Origin: Actinomycetes bacterium
Lineage (GTDB): Bacteria > Actinomycetota > Thermoleophilia > Solirubrobacterales > Solirubrobacteraceae
Assembly (NCBI GenBank): GCA_021784895.1
Contig: JAJYHG010000165.1
Span: 1-42,456, forward strand
Reading direction: 5' to 3'
Length of the DNA stretch: 42,456 nt
Shown: positions 25,642 to 33,835 of the stretch, one piece after another
Position numbering within the stretch: position 1 is the first letter of the stretch
How the letters are laid out: every line of letters begins with the position of its first letter
Program-made: the position numbers and the translations under genes
Notes under the pieces: model-generated
The model's database searches: none
Told to the model about the DNA's origin: nothing
What the model saw: the letters and a program-made list of their open reading frames with translations, nothing else

Positions 25642-26262
25642 GTGGACTGGTCGATCGTCCATTCGCTCAACACCTGGCTGTACCACAACGACAGCATCGA
25701 GGACCCGATCCTCTTCTACGTGCAGGCGGCGGAGCTGATCTACCTGCTGGCGGTCGTGGGGCTCTGCGCCTTTGCACGGCACGAGCGCTGGGCACCGCTG
25801 CGCCGTGCCGCCGCAGCCGGCGGTCTCAGTGCCGGCCTGGGGCTCCTGGTCGGGAAGGTGATCACCTTCTTCTACGACCGGCCGCGCCCGTTCGTGACGC
25901 ATCCGCTCGCCATCCACCTGTTCGCCAAGCACGCGGCCGATGCGAGCTTTCCCAGCGACCACGCCACGGCGTCAATGGCGATCGCCCTGTCCCTGCTGCT
26001 GCGCCGCCGCTACTGGTGGGGCACGCTGGCGCTGGTCTTCTCAATGATTCTGGATTTTGGCCGCGTCGCCGTAGGCTTCCACTACCCGACCGACGTGATC
26101 GGCGGCGCTGCCATCGGCGCACTGGCAGCGCTCCTGCTGTGGTGGCAGCCGCTGCGGCGCCTGGTGGACTGGGCGGCGGACTTCTGTGGCGGTCTATGGG
26201 ACCGCTTCCTCGATGCCCTGCTCGCGCGCGTGCTTCCACACGGCGTGGCCGGCGCGCGCTGA
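25642..26262 (+). CDS. PAP2-family membrane phosphatase
   Basis: A 206-residue integral membrane lipid phosphatase of the PAP2 superfamily, possibly an undecaprenyl-pyrophosphate phosphatase (BcrC-like). The three signature motifs are present: K72-x7-R80-P (KVITFFYDRPRP), FPSDH (103-107) and R141-x5-H147-x3-D151 (RVAVGFHYPTD). Four to six hydrophobic helices surround them, which places the active site outside the membrane. GTG start. A TAAAAA-type -10 sequence ends 7 bases before it, suggesting a leaderless message. It converges with the GRAM-like gene (15-base gap). Confidence 0.88.
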   Translation: MDWSIVHSLNTWLYHNDSIEDPILFYVQAAELIYLLAVVGLCAFARHERWAPLRRAAAAGGLSAGLGLLVGKVITFFYDRPRPFVTHPLAIHLFAKHAADASFPSDHATASMAIALSLLLRRRYWWGTLALVFSMILDFGRVAVGFHYPTDVIGGAAIGALAALLLWWQPLRRLVDWAADFCGGLWDRFLDALLARVLPHGVAGAR

Positions 26263-26277
26263 GACTGGCCGGGTCTC

Positions 26278-26655
26278 TCAGCCCGAGGGAAGGCGGCCCG
26301 CCTGCAGCGCGGCCTCGAACTCTCTGGCCCGGCGGGCGAAGCGCGGCAGCGAAAAGTCGTGCCGCTCGCCGCCGGCAGTGGTGACGCGTACCCGGCGGCG
26401 CAGCCCGCCAGTGAGCACGCCGCGGTCTCGGCCGAGCACCTCAACCGCCGTGATCGTGCTCAGCACAACCCGCAGGGTCTCATGGCGGCCACGCGAGAGC
26501 ACGCCGGGACAGAAGAACAGCCGCCGGTCGCTGACGTAGATCCGCCCGCCGACCCACGCACGCTCCTCGCGATGGGTGGCCGGCGCGTGCCAGCGGGCCG
26601 TCTCCCCAGGCTCGAGCTCAAGCGCCTGCTCAAAGCCCTGGTCGAGCCTGCTCAT
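26278..26655 (-). CDS. GRAM/PH-like domain protein
   Basis: A 125-residue soluble protein. LEPGETARWHAPATH, then GGRIYVSDRRLFFCPG and RVVLSTITAVEVLGRD, make alternating strands typical of GRAM or PH-like 'YvbH/short GRAM' folds. These often bind lipids or act as small membrane-surface adaptors. I chose the ATG at 26655, where family similarity begins. It follows the secreted CAP-like gene by 32 bases on the same strand. No specific function can be given. Confidence 0.6.
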   Translation of the reverse strand: MSRLDQGFEQALELEPGETARWHAPATHREERAWVGGRIYVSDRRLFFCPGVLSRGRHETLRVVLSTITAVEVLGRDRGVLTGGLRRRVRVTTAGGERHDFSLPRFARRAREFEAALQAGRLPSG

Positions 26656-26687
26656 GCCAGAGAGCGTAAGGCCGGCGCGCACGCACC

Positions 26688-27575
26688 TCAGCCGAACGTG
26701 ATTGTCAGACCGGAGCCCGGGGCGGACTGGGCCGGCTTGCCTTGACTGCCGTGGCGCTGGGTAACCGCCGGCGCCCCATGCCGCCGGCGGGCGAGCAGCC
26801 GCCGGCGGGCGAGCAGCCGGCGCCGCGCGCGAGCACTGACCGCACGGGCGGCCAGCTCCGCCTGCGGCCTGCGGCTGAAGTAGCGCAGCTCCTGCGCCCA
26901 GGTGAAGCTCAGCCCCGCCGCCGGATACCCGGCAAGAACGACGTATGCGAACGACGCCCCGGCTCCGCTGGTGGCGTAGCCACCGCCCGCCACCAGGGGC
27001 CCGCCCGTACCCTTCCAGAGGATGATGTCGCGGTGCCCCCAGCAGCCCGGCGCACCGGTCGACGGGCACGCGAGGTTGCTGCCTGAAGCGCCCGGACCAT
27101 CGTCATACATCCACATGTAGTCGGCCGCGATGATCGAGCTGGCGCCCGCCCAGATCGCACCGCCGCCGGTAAAGCCGCCGGCGGGGAACGACGGGTCGCT
27201 GCCCGCCGCCGCGCCCTGGGAGGCAAGCTGATCCAGAACCGGGCTGAGGCCAACGATCGGCACGAGGCCGCGGTTGACGCGCTCCAGGTTGATCAGCACG
27301 AACCCCTGCTCCACCGGCGTCAGAAGTCCCCAGTTGGACGGAAGCCGCAACGGCCCCACGCCCTCGCTGCCCCGGCAGAGATTGATGACCGCCAGCCCCG
27401 GCTGGCCAGTGGCAGCCGCAGCGGGAGCGCAGTTGGCCACTGGGTTGTGAGGCGGGAGCGTCCCAGCACCGGCGGCCCGCGCGACGCCCGCCCCGGAAAC
27501 CGCGAACACGGAGGCTGCGGCAAGGAGTGCAACCAGCGAGCGGATTTGAAGCGAGTTCGGCACTGCCGCTGGCAT
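26688..27575 (-). CDS. Secreted CAP/SCP-like protein with Arg-rich tail
   Basis: A 295-residue exported protein. Residues 12-34 are a signal peptide ending near ARA-AGA. The central part (about 90-235) contains ERVNRGLVPI, SPVLDQLASQGA, GCWGHRDIIL and FAYVVLAGYPAA, which look like a divergent CAP/SCP (PR-1) domain: an N-terminal 'NxxR' helix and a GH-R-x-I-x motif. The tail (about 240-275) is extremely basic, including a duplicated RRRLLA unit encoded by an exact tandem repeat. The stop is at 26688. CAP assignment is tentative and its role is unknown. Confidence 0.55.
   Translation of the reverse strand: MPAAVPNSLQIRSLVALLAAASVFAVSGAGVARAAGAGTLPPHNPVANCAPAAAATGQPGLAVINLCRGSEGVGPLRLPSNWGLLTPVEQGFVLINLERVNRGLVPIVGLSPVLDQLASQGAAAGSDPSFPAGGFTGGGAIWAGASSIIAADYMWMYDDGPGASGSNLACPSTGAPGCWGHRDIILWKGTGGPLVAGGGYATSGAGASFAYVVLAGYPAAGLSFTWAQELRYFSRRPQAELAARAVSARARRRLLARRRLLARRRHGAPAVTQRHGSQGKPAQSAPGSGLTITFG
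26781..26816. repeat. Two perfect 18-base tandem repeats
   Basis: CCGCCGGCGGGCGAGCAG occurs at 26781-26798 and again at 26799-26816. It is in frame within the CAP-like gene and encodes the duplicated RRRLLA units of the basic tail, so it is a plausible length-variable site. Confidence 0.8.
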
Positions 27576-27641
27576 CGACCCTCGCGCGACCGTGCATGAG
27601 GCAGCAGGCGGGCGGCTTCAGCCATCCGTCCAGCGCGGCGC

Positions 27642-28421
27642 TCAGCGGCAGACGGCGACGAAGTCGAGCGCGCGGTACAGCGGCAGCCGCGCCGAAAGCG
27701 TGAAGTCCCGCGAGCTGAGACTCGGCGTGAAGCGCTCATAGAACGCCCGCGTCAGCCCCAGGCCCCGGTGGACCCGGTCCCAGCCGATCGCGAGCGCCAG
27801 GGCATGTGCCCGCAGCCTGCGCGCGTGGTAGACGCCGTAGACCTCGACCGAAGCGAACACGTCCTCACAGAGCTCACGGAACTCCTGCGCCCGGTACTCC
27901 CTCAGGTGCCAGGGATTGTCGGACTTCAGCGCTCCGGGTGGCGCGAGCGTGAGCACGTTGGGCGTCGACACGTACGCGACGCCGCCGGGCACGAGCAGCT
28001 CCCGGAAGTGACGCAGCACGGCGACCGGGTCGCGGACATGCTCGATCGTCTGCAGGAACGTGATCACATCACAACTACCGGGCTGCCCGTAGGTTTCAAC
28101 CAGCGCGCGCTCGAAGCTCAACCCCGGCTGCGTGTAGCGCAGCCGGGCGTGCTCGTGCGCCTCGGGGTTGGCGTCCACGCCCGTGACCGTGGCCGCGCTG
28201 CGCGCGAGCGTTGCACAGCCGTAACCCTCGCCGCAGGCCATGTCCAGCACCCGCAGCCCCTCGACGCGCTCGGCGATCCACTCGTAGACGACGAGGTGCC
28301 GGCTGTACCAATAGTGCTCGGCTGGCACGTCGGGCAGGGTGCGCTCGCCCGTGAGCGTCAGCGGCGGCACCCCGGCGGGCTGGTCCTGCTGCACGTGAGC
28401 GCTCGCGGCCACGAGCGACAC
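27642..28421 (-). CDS. Class I SAM-dependent methyltransferase
   Basis: A 259-residue methyltransferase. SAM motif I is VLDMACGEGYGCATLA, the acidic motif II is VTGVDANPE, motif IV region is DVITFLQTIEHVRDP, followed by LVPGGVAYVSTPN. EHYWYSRHLVVYEWIAE before the fold, and the ending in LPLYRALDFVAV, resemble methyltransferases found with glycosylation genes, but the substrate is unknown. The start is a GTG at 28421, only 17 bases from the divergent methyltransferase ATG; a GTG at 28394 is an alternative. Confidence 0.82.
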   Translation of the reverse strand: MSLVAASAHVQQDQPAGVPPLTLTGERTLPDVPAEHYWYSRHLVVYEWIAERVEGLRVLDMACGEGYGCATLARSAATVTGVDANPEAHEHARLRYTQPGLSFERALVETYGQPGSCDVITFLQTIEHVRDPVAVLRHFRELLVPGGVAYVSTPNVLTLAPPGALKSDNPWHLREYRAQEFRELCEDVFASVEVYGVYHARRLRAHALALAIGWDRVHRGLGLTRAFYERFTPSLSSRDFTLSARLPLYRALDFVAVCR

Positions 28422-28433
28422 GGTAACGTCACC
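28422..28433. promoter_or_regulatory. Dyad between divergent methyltransferase starts
   Basis: GGTAACGTCACC is a near-perfect palindrome (ten of twelve positions) and fills most of the 17-base space between the two divergent start codons. It could be a shared operator. Promoters would then lie inside the opposing genes. Confidence 0.35.
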
Positions 28434-28438
28434 CGCCG

Positions 28439-29362
28439 ATGCAGGCGCTTCGCTCGTCCGAGCAGATCCGCAACGTGAACACCCGCTACCACGATGTGGC
28501 TGCCGCTGGCTACGACGAGAAGTGGGGCATCGACTTCGGCGCGACCGGTCGCGGACAGGTGCTCGGCAAGGTCCGCAAGCTGCTTGGTGACGTGCCGGGC
28601 GAGCAGTTTCAGAGCGCCGTCGAGGTGGGCGCGGGCACCGGCTACTTTGGTCTCAACCTGATGCGCGCCGGCCTGATCAGGGAGCTCACGTGCACCGACA
28701 TCTCGAGCGGGATGCTCAGCGCGCTGAGCGCGAACGCGGACCGGCTGGAGCTCACACCGGTGACCACGGTCCAGGCCGCCGCAGAGTCCCTGCCGCTCCC
28801 GGATGCGAGCTTTGACCTCGTGCTCGGCCATGCCGTGCTCCACCACCTTCCGGACCTCGGCGCCGCCTTCTCCGAGTTCTTTCGTGTCCTGCGCCCGGGC
28901 GGCACGATCCTGTTCGCGGGTGAGCCATCGCTGGTCGGCGACCGCGTAGCCCGAGTACCGAAGCGGGCGTCGCGCGCGCTCGCGCCGCTGTGGCGCCTCG
29001 GGCTCGGCGCCACAGCCGCCCAGACACAACACACCCGGCCGCGCAGCGGCGATCATCAGCTCGAGGGAGAGGTGGACATCCATGCGTTCTCTCCCGGCGC
29101 GCTTGCACGGCTTGTGCAGCGCGCCGGCTTCACCGCGGTCGCGGTTCGCGGTGAGGAACTGCTCGCCAACTGGTTCGGCTGGTTCAACCGCGGGCTCGAG
29201 GCGACAGCCGATCCGGACGCGATACCCATGTGGTGGCGCCAGTACGCGTTTCGTGGGTATCTGTGGCTGCAGGTCCTCGACCGCCACCTGCTGGAGCCCC
29301 GCCTGCCGCCGGCGATCTTCTACAACCTGCTGCTCAGCGCCAGGCGGCCGCTGGAGGCCTGA
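28439..29362 (+). CDS. Class I SAM-dependent methyltransferase (UbiE-like fold)
   Basis: A 307-residue methyltransferase. AVEVGAGTGYFGLNLMRAG is SAM motif I and LTCTDISSGMLSAL carries the acidic residue. ESLPLPDASFDLVLGHAVLHHLPDLGAAFSEFFRVLRPGGTILFAGEP is the typical UbiE/Methyltransf_11 run. The C-terminal 110 residues, with many aromatic residues (WFGWFNRG, MWWRQYAFRGYLWLQ), may form a substrate lid. The acceptor is unknown. It is followed 3 bases later by the Lon N-domain gene, so the two share a transcript. Confidence 0.85.
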   Translation: MQALRSSEQIRNVNTRYHDVAAAGYDEKWGIDFGATGRGQVLGKVRKLLGDVPGEQFQSAVEVGAGTGYFGLNLMRAGLIRELTCTDISSGMLSALSANADRLELTPVTTVQAAAESLPLPDASFDLVLGHAVLHHLPDLGAAFSEFFRVLRPGGTILFAGEPSLVGDRVARVPKRASRALAPLWRLGLGATAAQTQHTRPRSGDHQLEGEVDIHAFSPGALARLVQRAGFTAVAVRGEELLANWFGWFNRGLEATADPDAIPMWWRQYAFRGYLWLQVLDRHLLEPRLPPAIFYNLLLSARRPLEA

Positions 29363-29365
29363 ACG

Positions 29366-29992
29366 GTGCCGGGAGCATTGGCGAGTGGCTTTCCGCTGTT
29401 CCCGCTGCCGATGGTGGTGCTGCCGGCTGAGCTGGTTCCGCTGCACATCTTCGAGGAGCGCTACAAGACGATGATCGGCGAGTGCCTCGCAGGCGACAGC
29501 GAGTTCGGCATCATCTGGCTGGCTGATGACGGCCTGAATGAGATCGGCTGTGCCTGCCGGATCGAACGCGTGCTCGAGCGCTTTGAGGACGGGCGCATGA
29601 ACCTGCTCGCGCGCGGCACCAGGCCGGTGCGCATCATTGAGCGCCAACGCGACCTCGCCTACCCGGCGGGCGTCGTGGAGTTCCCCGCCGACGTGCACGA
29701 GGCACCGCAGCCAGAGCTGCTCACCAGCGCCCGCGCCGCGTACGCAGCCCTGGTCCAGAAGGCAACCGACCGGGCGCCGAGCGAGGCCGAGCTCGCACCG
29801 ATGGGCGCCTATGCGATGGCCGCGACCGTCGACTTTGGCCCGGCGGCCAAGCAGGGGCTGCTGGAGCTGCGCTCCGAGAACGCCCGCCTGGCGCTCGTGA
29901 CGCGCCTGTTCCGGGCCGCGCTCAAGCGCCTGGACCTGGTTGACCGCGCGCAGGCGCGCGCGCGGTCAAACGGCAAGGTCCGCTTCGGCTGA
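29366..29992 (+). CDS. Lon N-terminal-domain (LON_substr_bdg) protein
   Basis: A 208-residue protein consisting of the substrate-binding N-domain of Lon protease without ATPase or protease domains. The start FPLFPLPMVVLPAELVPLHIFEERYKTMIGEC is diagnostic, followed by the beta-rich GCACRIERVLERFEDGRMNLLARGTRPVRI. A C-terminal helical bundle follows (about 115-200). Stand-alone copies are common in actinobacteria and their role is unsettled. GTG start 3 bases after the methyltransferase stop. It converges with the LCP gene, 34 bases away. Confidence 0.88.
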   Translation: MPGALASGFPLFPLPMVVLPAELVPLHIFEERYKTMIGECLAGDSEFGIIWLADDGLNEIGCACRIERVLERFEDGRMNLLARGTRPVRIIERQRDLAYPAGVVEFPADVHEAPQPELLTSARAAYAALVQKATDRAPSEAELAPMGAYAMAATVDFGPAAKQGLLELRSENARLALVTRLFRAALKRLDLVDRAQARARSNGKVRFG

Positions 29993-30026
29993 GCCCTCAT
30001 CCCGCTGGGCGGCGATACCGGCGCCG

Positions 30027-32234
30027 CTACGGGATAACGACAATGACCTTGGCGCGAGGGCCCGCAGCGGCCTGCGCTGCCGGGTCGGCCGGTGCCACCA
30101 GCGGAGCGTCCGCGGCCAGCATCTTCGCGAGCGCCTGCGCCTGGCCGCGCGCGCCGACTGTGTAGAGGACCTCATAGCCACTCGGTGCCGGCGGGCCGAG
30201 GTTGGCTGCCCCCAGGACATCAAGATGCTTGCGGCGCAGAGACTGCGCCAGCCGCGCCGCCGCGCCCTGCTGGGTGCCAGCGTTCAGGGTCACGACCGGC
30301 GCCGTGACGGTGACAACCGGCGCCTTGTGATGGTGGTGAACGCGGGCAGCTCCGGTGGCCACCGCAACCAGCACCCCACCGCCGGCCAGCAGGACGGCAA
30401 TCACCGCCGCGATCGCCACCGTCGGCACCCTGTTGCCCTGGCGGTAGACCGAGCGGCCGCCTGGCATCGTCGCCGCCCCGCCCCCGGCCGGCGCGGCTGC
30501 GCTCGCGAGCACGCGTCCTCCGGTCATACGGGCGAGCTGGTGCTCGACGGCAAGCAGGCGGTCACTCGCCGAGACCGTGGCCAGGCTCAGGGCGTGTACC
30601 TGTGAGTGACGCCGCCAGATCAGCGCCATGCCACCGAGCATGGCCAGGATCGCGGCGAAAGCGCCCACCTCGCCAACCGTCTGCAGCGGCGAGGTTGTGG
30701 CCGCGGCCACCGCGACGGTGGCTGGTGCCCGCGTCTGATGACGGACATCCTTACGCACGGACCCGGCGGCGGCACCGATGACCGGTGCGGTGTGCTCGGC
30801 CACAGCGAGCATCTGCGCGTTGCTCAGGCCGAGCGTGAGCGTGTTGGAAACCCAGTAGCCGGCGCCGTTGGCGAACCAGGCGAGCGTCCTGATGTGCGAG
30901 CCCGAGTAGTAGACGTAGTAGGTGCGCCCGGCGCTGGTGAACGACTGCGTGGGACTGTCGAAGATCGGCGCCGTCAGCCAGGTGGTGCCCTGGACGTCGT
31001 AGTACTGGCCCAGCAGGCCGGTGGAGTAGACCGCCACGTAGATGGGGTAGCGGTTCCCTCCGGGCGCGGGAATGGTGTAGCGGCGCAGCGCCGTCGGCAG
31101 ACCCTGGCCGTTGTCGATCTTGAGCGGCGGCGCCTCGAGCGGGAACGGGAGCCGTGAAGCCATCGTGCGCTCGGCCGCGAGCGTGGCTGCCGACACGGGA
31201 ACGATCCCCAGGTTGGGAGCCTTCTTCGCGCGCTTGGCCAGCGCCACGGTCGACTTCTTGGCGGGCGGCAGGCCCTTTCCATAGAGGAATGAGTCCACGC
31301 TCGCCTTGATCTGCTGCGGCGTGGCGGTGACGCAGGCGCAGTTGGTCTGCACGCCCAGGTTCGCCTGGAACTTCACCTGCCGCACGGGCTTGCTCGCAAC
31401 CTGGATCAGGGTGCCAACCAGATTCGCAACGCCCTGCGCCGTGTGCAGGGACTGGTCGGTCTGCACGTTCTGGCCGAAGATCTTCTCGAACTTCGCGACG
31501 TGATTGATCAGGGTCGGGCCATACTGCTGCTTGACCTCCAGCAGGAAGTCCTGGTCGCGCGCGTCGCGCTCGAGCGAGGTGTCGTCGTGGCGGTAGCTGA
31601 CGAACTGCAACGCCTGGCTGCCGCAAAGCTTCTGGTAGCCAGGCTGGAGGTTCACCTGGAAGTACTGGGGGCCGCCGGGGACGTTCTTGTGGTAGTAGCG
31701 ACGGTCGATCATGCCGTACACGCAGCCGATCTCGTTGACGGCCCGGACAAAGTGGCCGAAGTCGATCTCGACCACGTGATTGATCGACAGCCCGGTGACC
31801 TGCTTGATCATCGAGACCACTCGCGGGATGCCGCATATCAGCGCCGCGTTCAGCCGGGTGACCGTCAGGCCGTCGCAGGGCGGGTTGAACGTGACCTGCA
31901 GCTCCCGCGGGATCGACATCATCGAGATCCACGGCTTGCCGGGATCGATCCGCACCAGCAGCATCTCGTTGGCGTGCGGCACAACCGGGGTCGTGGTGGT
32001 GTGCAGCCGCTGGTCGTTACCGATCAGAAGCAGCGTCTGGGCTCCGCCGAAGGGTGCGGGCGCGAGCGTCCCCCGCTCTAACACCACGCTCTTGCTGGAT
32101 CCGAGCGCATGGGCGAGCTGGGCTACCTGCGCCCTCGCGAACGCGACCGTCGTAGCTGCCGCCGCCAGCGCCACCAGTGCGCCGGCCAGTAGAACCTTGA
32201 GGGCAGCGGGCACCCGCCGAGTCTTCACTCGCAT
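30027..32234 (-). CDS. LytR-CpsA-Psr (LCP) protein with extra TMs and LytR_C domain
   Basis: A 735-residue wall-associated protein. LCP enzymes attach undecaprenyl-linked glycopolymers to peptidoglycan outside the membrane. TM1 is 10-33. The LCP domain (about 65-235) shows LLLIGNDQR, MLLVRIDPGKPWISMMSIPREL, RLNAALICGIPRVVSMIKQ and RHDDTSLERDARDQDFL with the catalytic arginines. A beta-rich middle region (about 385-470) follows. TM2 (522-541) and TM3 (604-627) flank a basic 60-residue cytoplasmic loop. A LytR_C domain (640-735, VVTLNAGTQQGAAARLAQSL) is extracellular again. Most LCP proteins have one N-terminal TM. Probably own promoter. Confidence 0.85.
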   Translation of the reverse strand: MRVKTRRVPAALKVLLAGALVALAAAATTVAFARAQVAQLAHALGSSKSVVLERGTLAPAPFGGAQTLLLIGNDQRLHTTTTPVVPHANEMLLVRIDPGKPWISMMSIPRELQVTFNPPCDGLTVTRLNAALICGIPRVVSMIKQVTGLSINHVVEIDFGHFVRAVNEIGCVYGMIDRRYYHKNVPGGPQYFQVNLQPGYQKLCGSQALQFVSYRHDDTSLERDARDQDFLLEVKQQYGPTLINHVAKFEKIFGQNVQTDQSLHTAQGVANLVGTLIQVASKPVRQVKFQANLGVQTNCACVTATPQQIKASVDSFLYGKGLPPAKKSTVALAKRAKKAPNLGIVPVSAATLAAERTMASRLPFPLEAPPLKIDNGQGLPTALRRYTIPAPGGNRYPIYVAVYSTGLLGQYYDVQGTTWLTAPIFDSPTQSFTSAGRTYYVYYSGSHIRTLAWFANGAGYWVSNTLTLGLSNAQMLAVAEHTAPVIGAAAGSVRKDVRHQTRAPATVAVAAATTSPLQTVGEVGAFAAILAMLGGMALIWRRHSQVHALSLATVSASDRLLAVEHQLARMTGGRVLASAAAPAGGGAATMPGGRSVYRQGNRVPTVAIAAVIAVLLAGGGVLVAVATGAARVHHHHKAPVVTVTAPVVTLNAGTQQGAAARLAQSLRRKHLDVLGAANLGPPAPSGYEVLYTVGARGQAQALAKMLAADAPLVAPADPAAQAAAGPRAKVIVVIP

Positions 32235-32243
32235 CGGACCAAA

Positions 32244-32274
32244 ATGATAATCGGCGGCCTCTTCACCCGGTCAA
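32244..32274 (-). promoter_or_regulatory. Promoter of the LCP gene
   Basis: On the minus strand, TTGACC (32274-32269) is followed by 16 bases and GATTAT (32252-32247), with an overlapping TATCAT at 32249-32244. The start codon (32234) is 9 bases beyond the TATCAT, so the leader is very short or absent. Confidence 0.45.
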
Positions 32275-32335
32275 CGCAGCTTAGGCAACGGCTAAAGCTG
32301 GCTCTGGCCAAGACCATCGCCGCAGCGAAGCAGGC

Positions 32336-33835
32336 TCAACCCCGGGGCATGAACTCGGGCACGTCCATCACCTCTGCCAGGCGCGGCGGGCGAGAGCCCG
32401 TGGCTGCCCTCGGCGGATCCGCGGCACGGCGCACCCGCAGCTCTCCGGCCGGCTCGATCAGCCGCGCTGGGCGGCGGCGATCACCGTAGCCAGTGGCAAC
32501 GACTGTGATCCACACCTGGTCACTGTCGATCTTCTCATCCACCATCGCCCCGAAGATGATGTTCGCGTCGGGGTGGGCGGCCTCTGCGACTGCTTTGGCA
32601 GCCTCGTTGACCTCCCACAGCGAGATGTCCGGGCCACCGGTGATCGACAGCAGGATCGAGCGGGCGCCCTCCATGCTGGTCTCGAGCAGCGGTGAGGCGA
32701 CCGCCGCTTCGGCGGCGTCGACCGCGCGGCGCTCGCCGGTCCCCATGCCGATTCCGAGCAGCGCGCTGCCGGCATCGCACATGATCGTCCGCACATCGGC
32801 GAAGTCCAGGTTGATCAGCCCCGGGAGCGTCACCAGGTCGGAGATGCCCTGGACGCCCTGGCGCAGCACGTCATCGGCCACGCGGAACGCCTCGACCATC
32901 GTCGTGTTGCGGTCCAGCACGGTCAGCAGGCGGCTGTTGGGCACCACGATCAGGGTGTCGACCGCCTCGCTGAGCGTGGCGATGCCGGCCTCAGCCTGGT
33001 CGCGCCGGCGGGTGCCCTCAAACTGGAAGGGCCGAGTTACGATCCCGACCGTGAGCGCACCGAGCTCGCGGGCGATATGAGCGACCACGGGCGCCGCGCC
33101 GGTGCCGGTGCCGCCGCCCGCGCCGGCCGCGATGAACACCATGTCGGCTCCGCGCAGGAGCGCCTTGATCTCGTCGTGCTCCTCGCGCGCGGCCTGCCGG
33201 CCGAGCTCGGGGTCAGCCCCTGAGCCAAGGCCGCGGGTGATTGCATCGCCGATGTGCAGGGTCGTCGCTGCGGCTGAGGTCTGAAGCGACTGCAGGTCGG
33301 TGTTGATGGCGATGAACTCGACCCCCTCGATGTCGGCCTCGATCATGCGGTTGACGGCGTTCACGCCCGCACCGCCGACACCCACCACGCGGATCACGGG
33401 CCTCCCCACCGGCCGTACCGCACTCGAGGAGTGGTAGGCGAGCACGTCTGGACGCGCATAGACGTCGTGGGCAGGTGGCGCCGGAGCCCGCGTCTCAGAC
33501 CGCCTGGGCGTCTCGAGCAGGTCCTCAGGAAGATCGGTGGCGAAGGCGAGCTCGAGGCGCTCCTGGGGCGATGGCACCCCCGGCAGCCGCGGCTCGCCGG
33601 TGCCGACCCCCTGTTCGAGCGGCGGCGCAACCGGAACCGAGGGCAGCAGGGATGGGTGCGGCAGCGTCCGCCGCTGCGCCGGCTCCGCGCCAGCGGGCGC
33701 GGGAGCCGCAGACTCGGGCGCCTCGGCCTCGGCCCCGGCCTTGGCAGCCGGCGGCAGAGCGGTGTCCTGCGCCGTCTTGCGGAAGAGCTGCGAGAGCGGC
33801 CCCTCGCGCATGCTCGCGCGCTTAGCTGTTGGCAT
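32336..33835 (-). CDS. ftsZ: FtsZ with a long N-terminal extension
   Basis: A 499-residue tubulin-like GTPase that builds the division ring. The FtsZ fold begins near residue 146 ([20 protein letters not shown]). It has the GTP-binding [14 protein letters not shown] (237-249), T7-loop NLDFAD (342-347) and a C-terminal peptide DVPEFMPRG that would bind FtsA/SepF-like partners. The first ~146 residues are Pro/Ala/Glu-rich and likely disordered, whereas ordinary FtsZ has 5-15 residues there. The ATG at 33835 is supported by AAGGAGG nine bases upstream and overlaps the parA stop by 14 bases. An ATG at 33811 lacks a ribosome site. Confidence 0.93.
   Translation of the reverse strand: MPTAKRASMREGPLSQLFRKTAQDTALPPAAKAGAEAEAPESAAPAPAGAEPAQRRTLPHPSLLPSVPVAPPLEQGVGTGEPRLPGVPSPQERLELAFATDLPEDLLETPRRSETRAPAPPAHDVYARPDVLAYHSSSAVRPVGRPVIRVVGVGGAGVNAVNRMIEADIEGVEFIAINTDLQSLQTSAAATTLHIGDAITRGLGSGADPELGRQAAREEHDEIKALLRGADMVFIAAGAGGGTGTGAAPVVAHIARELGALTVGIVTRPFQFEGTRRRDQAEAGIATLSEAVDTLIVVPNSRLLTVLDRNTTMVEAFRVADDVLRQGVQGISDLVTLPGLINLDFADVRTIMCDAGSALLGIGMGTGERRAVDAAEAAVASPLLETSMEGARSILLSITGGPDISLWEVNEAAKAVAEAAHPDANIIFGAMVDEKIDSDQVWITVVATGYGDRRRPARLIEPAGELRVRRAADPPRAATGSRPPRLAEVMDVPEFMPRG

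Noticed and set aside
26781-26816. Tandem repeat as a CRISPR or VNTR locus outside genes
   Set aside because: Only two 18-base units, in frame in a coding region, with no spacers.
27642-29362. Restriction-modification locus from two methyltransferases
   Set aside because: Neither has DNA-methylase motifs (DPPY/NPPY or PCQ); both look like small-molecule or lipid methyltransferases.
28358-29698. Long minus-strand frame opposite the UbiE-like methyltransferase and Lon-domain genes
   Set aside because: No recognisable motif, and the plus strand holds two genes with clear family signatures.
30751-31932. Second long minus-strand frame inside the LCP gene
   Set aside because: It is out of frame with a well-conserved LCP domain and has the composition of a frameshifted GC-rich gene.
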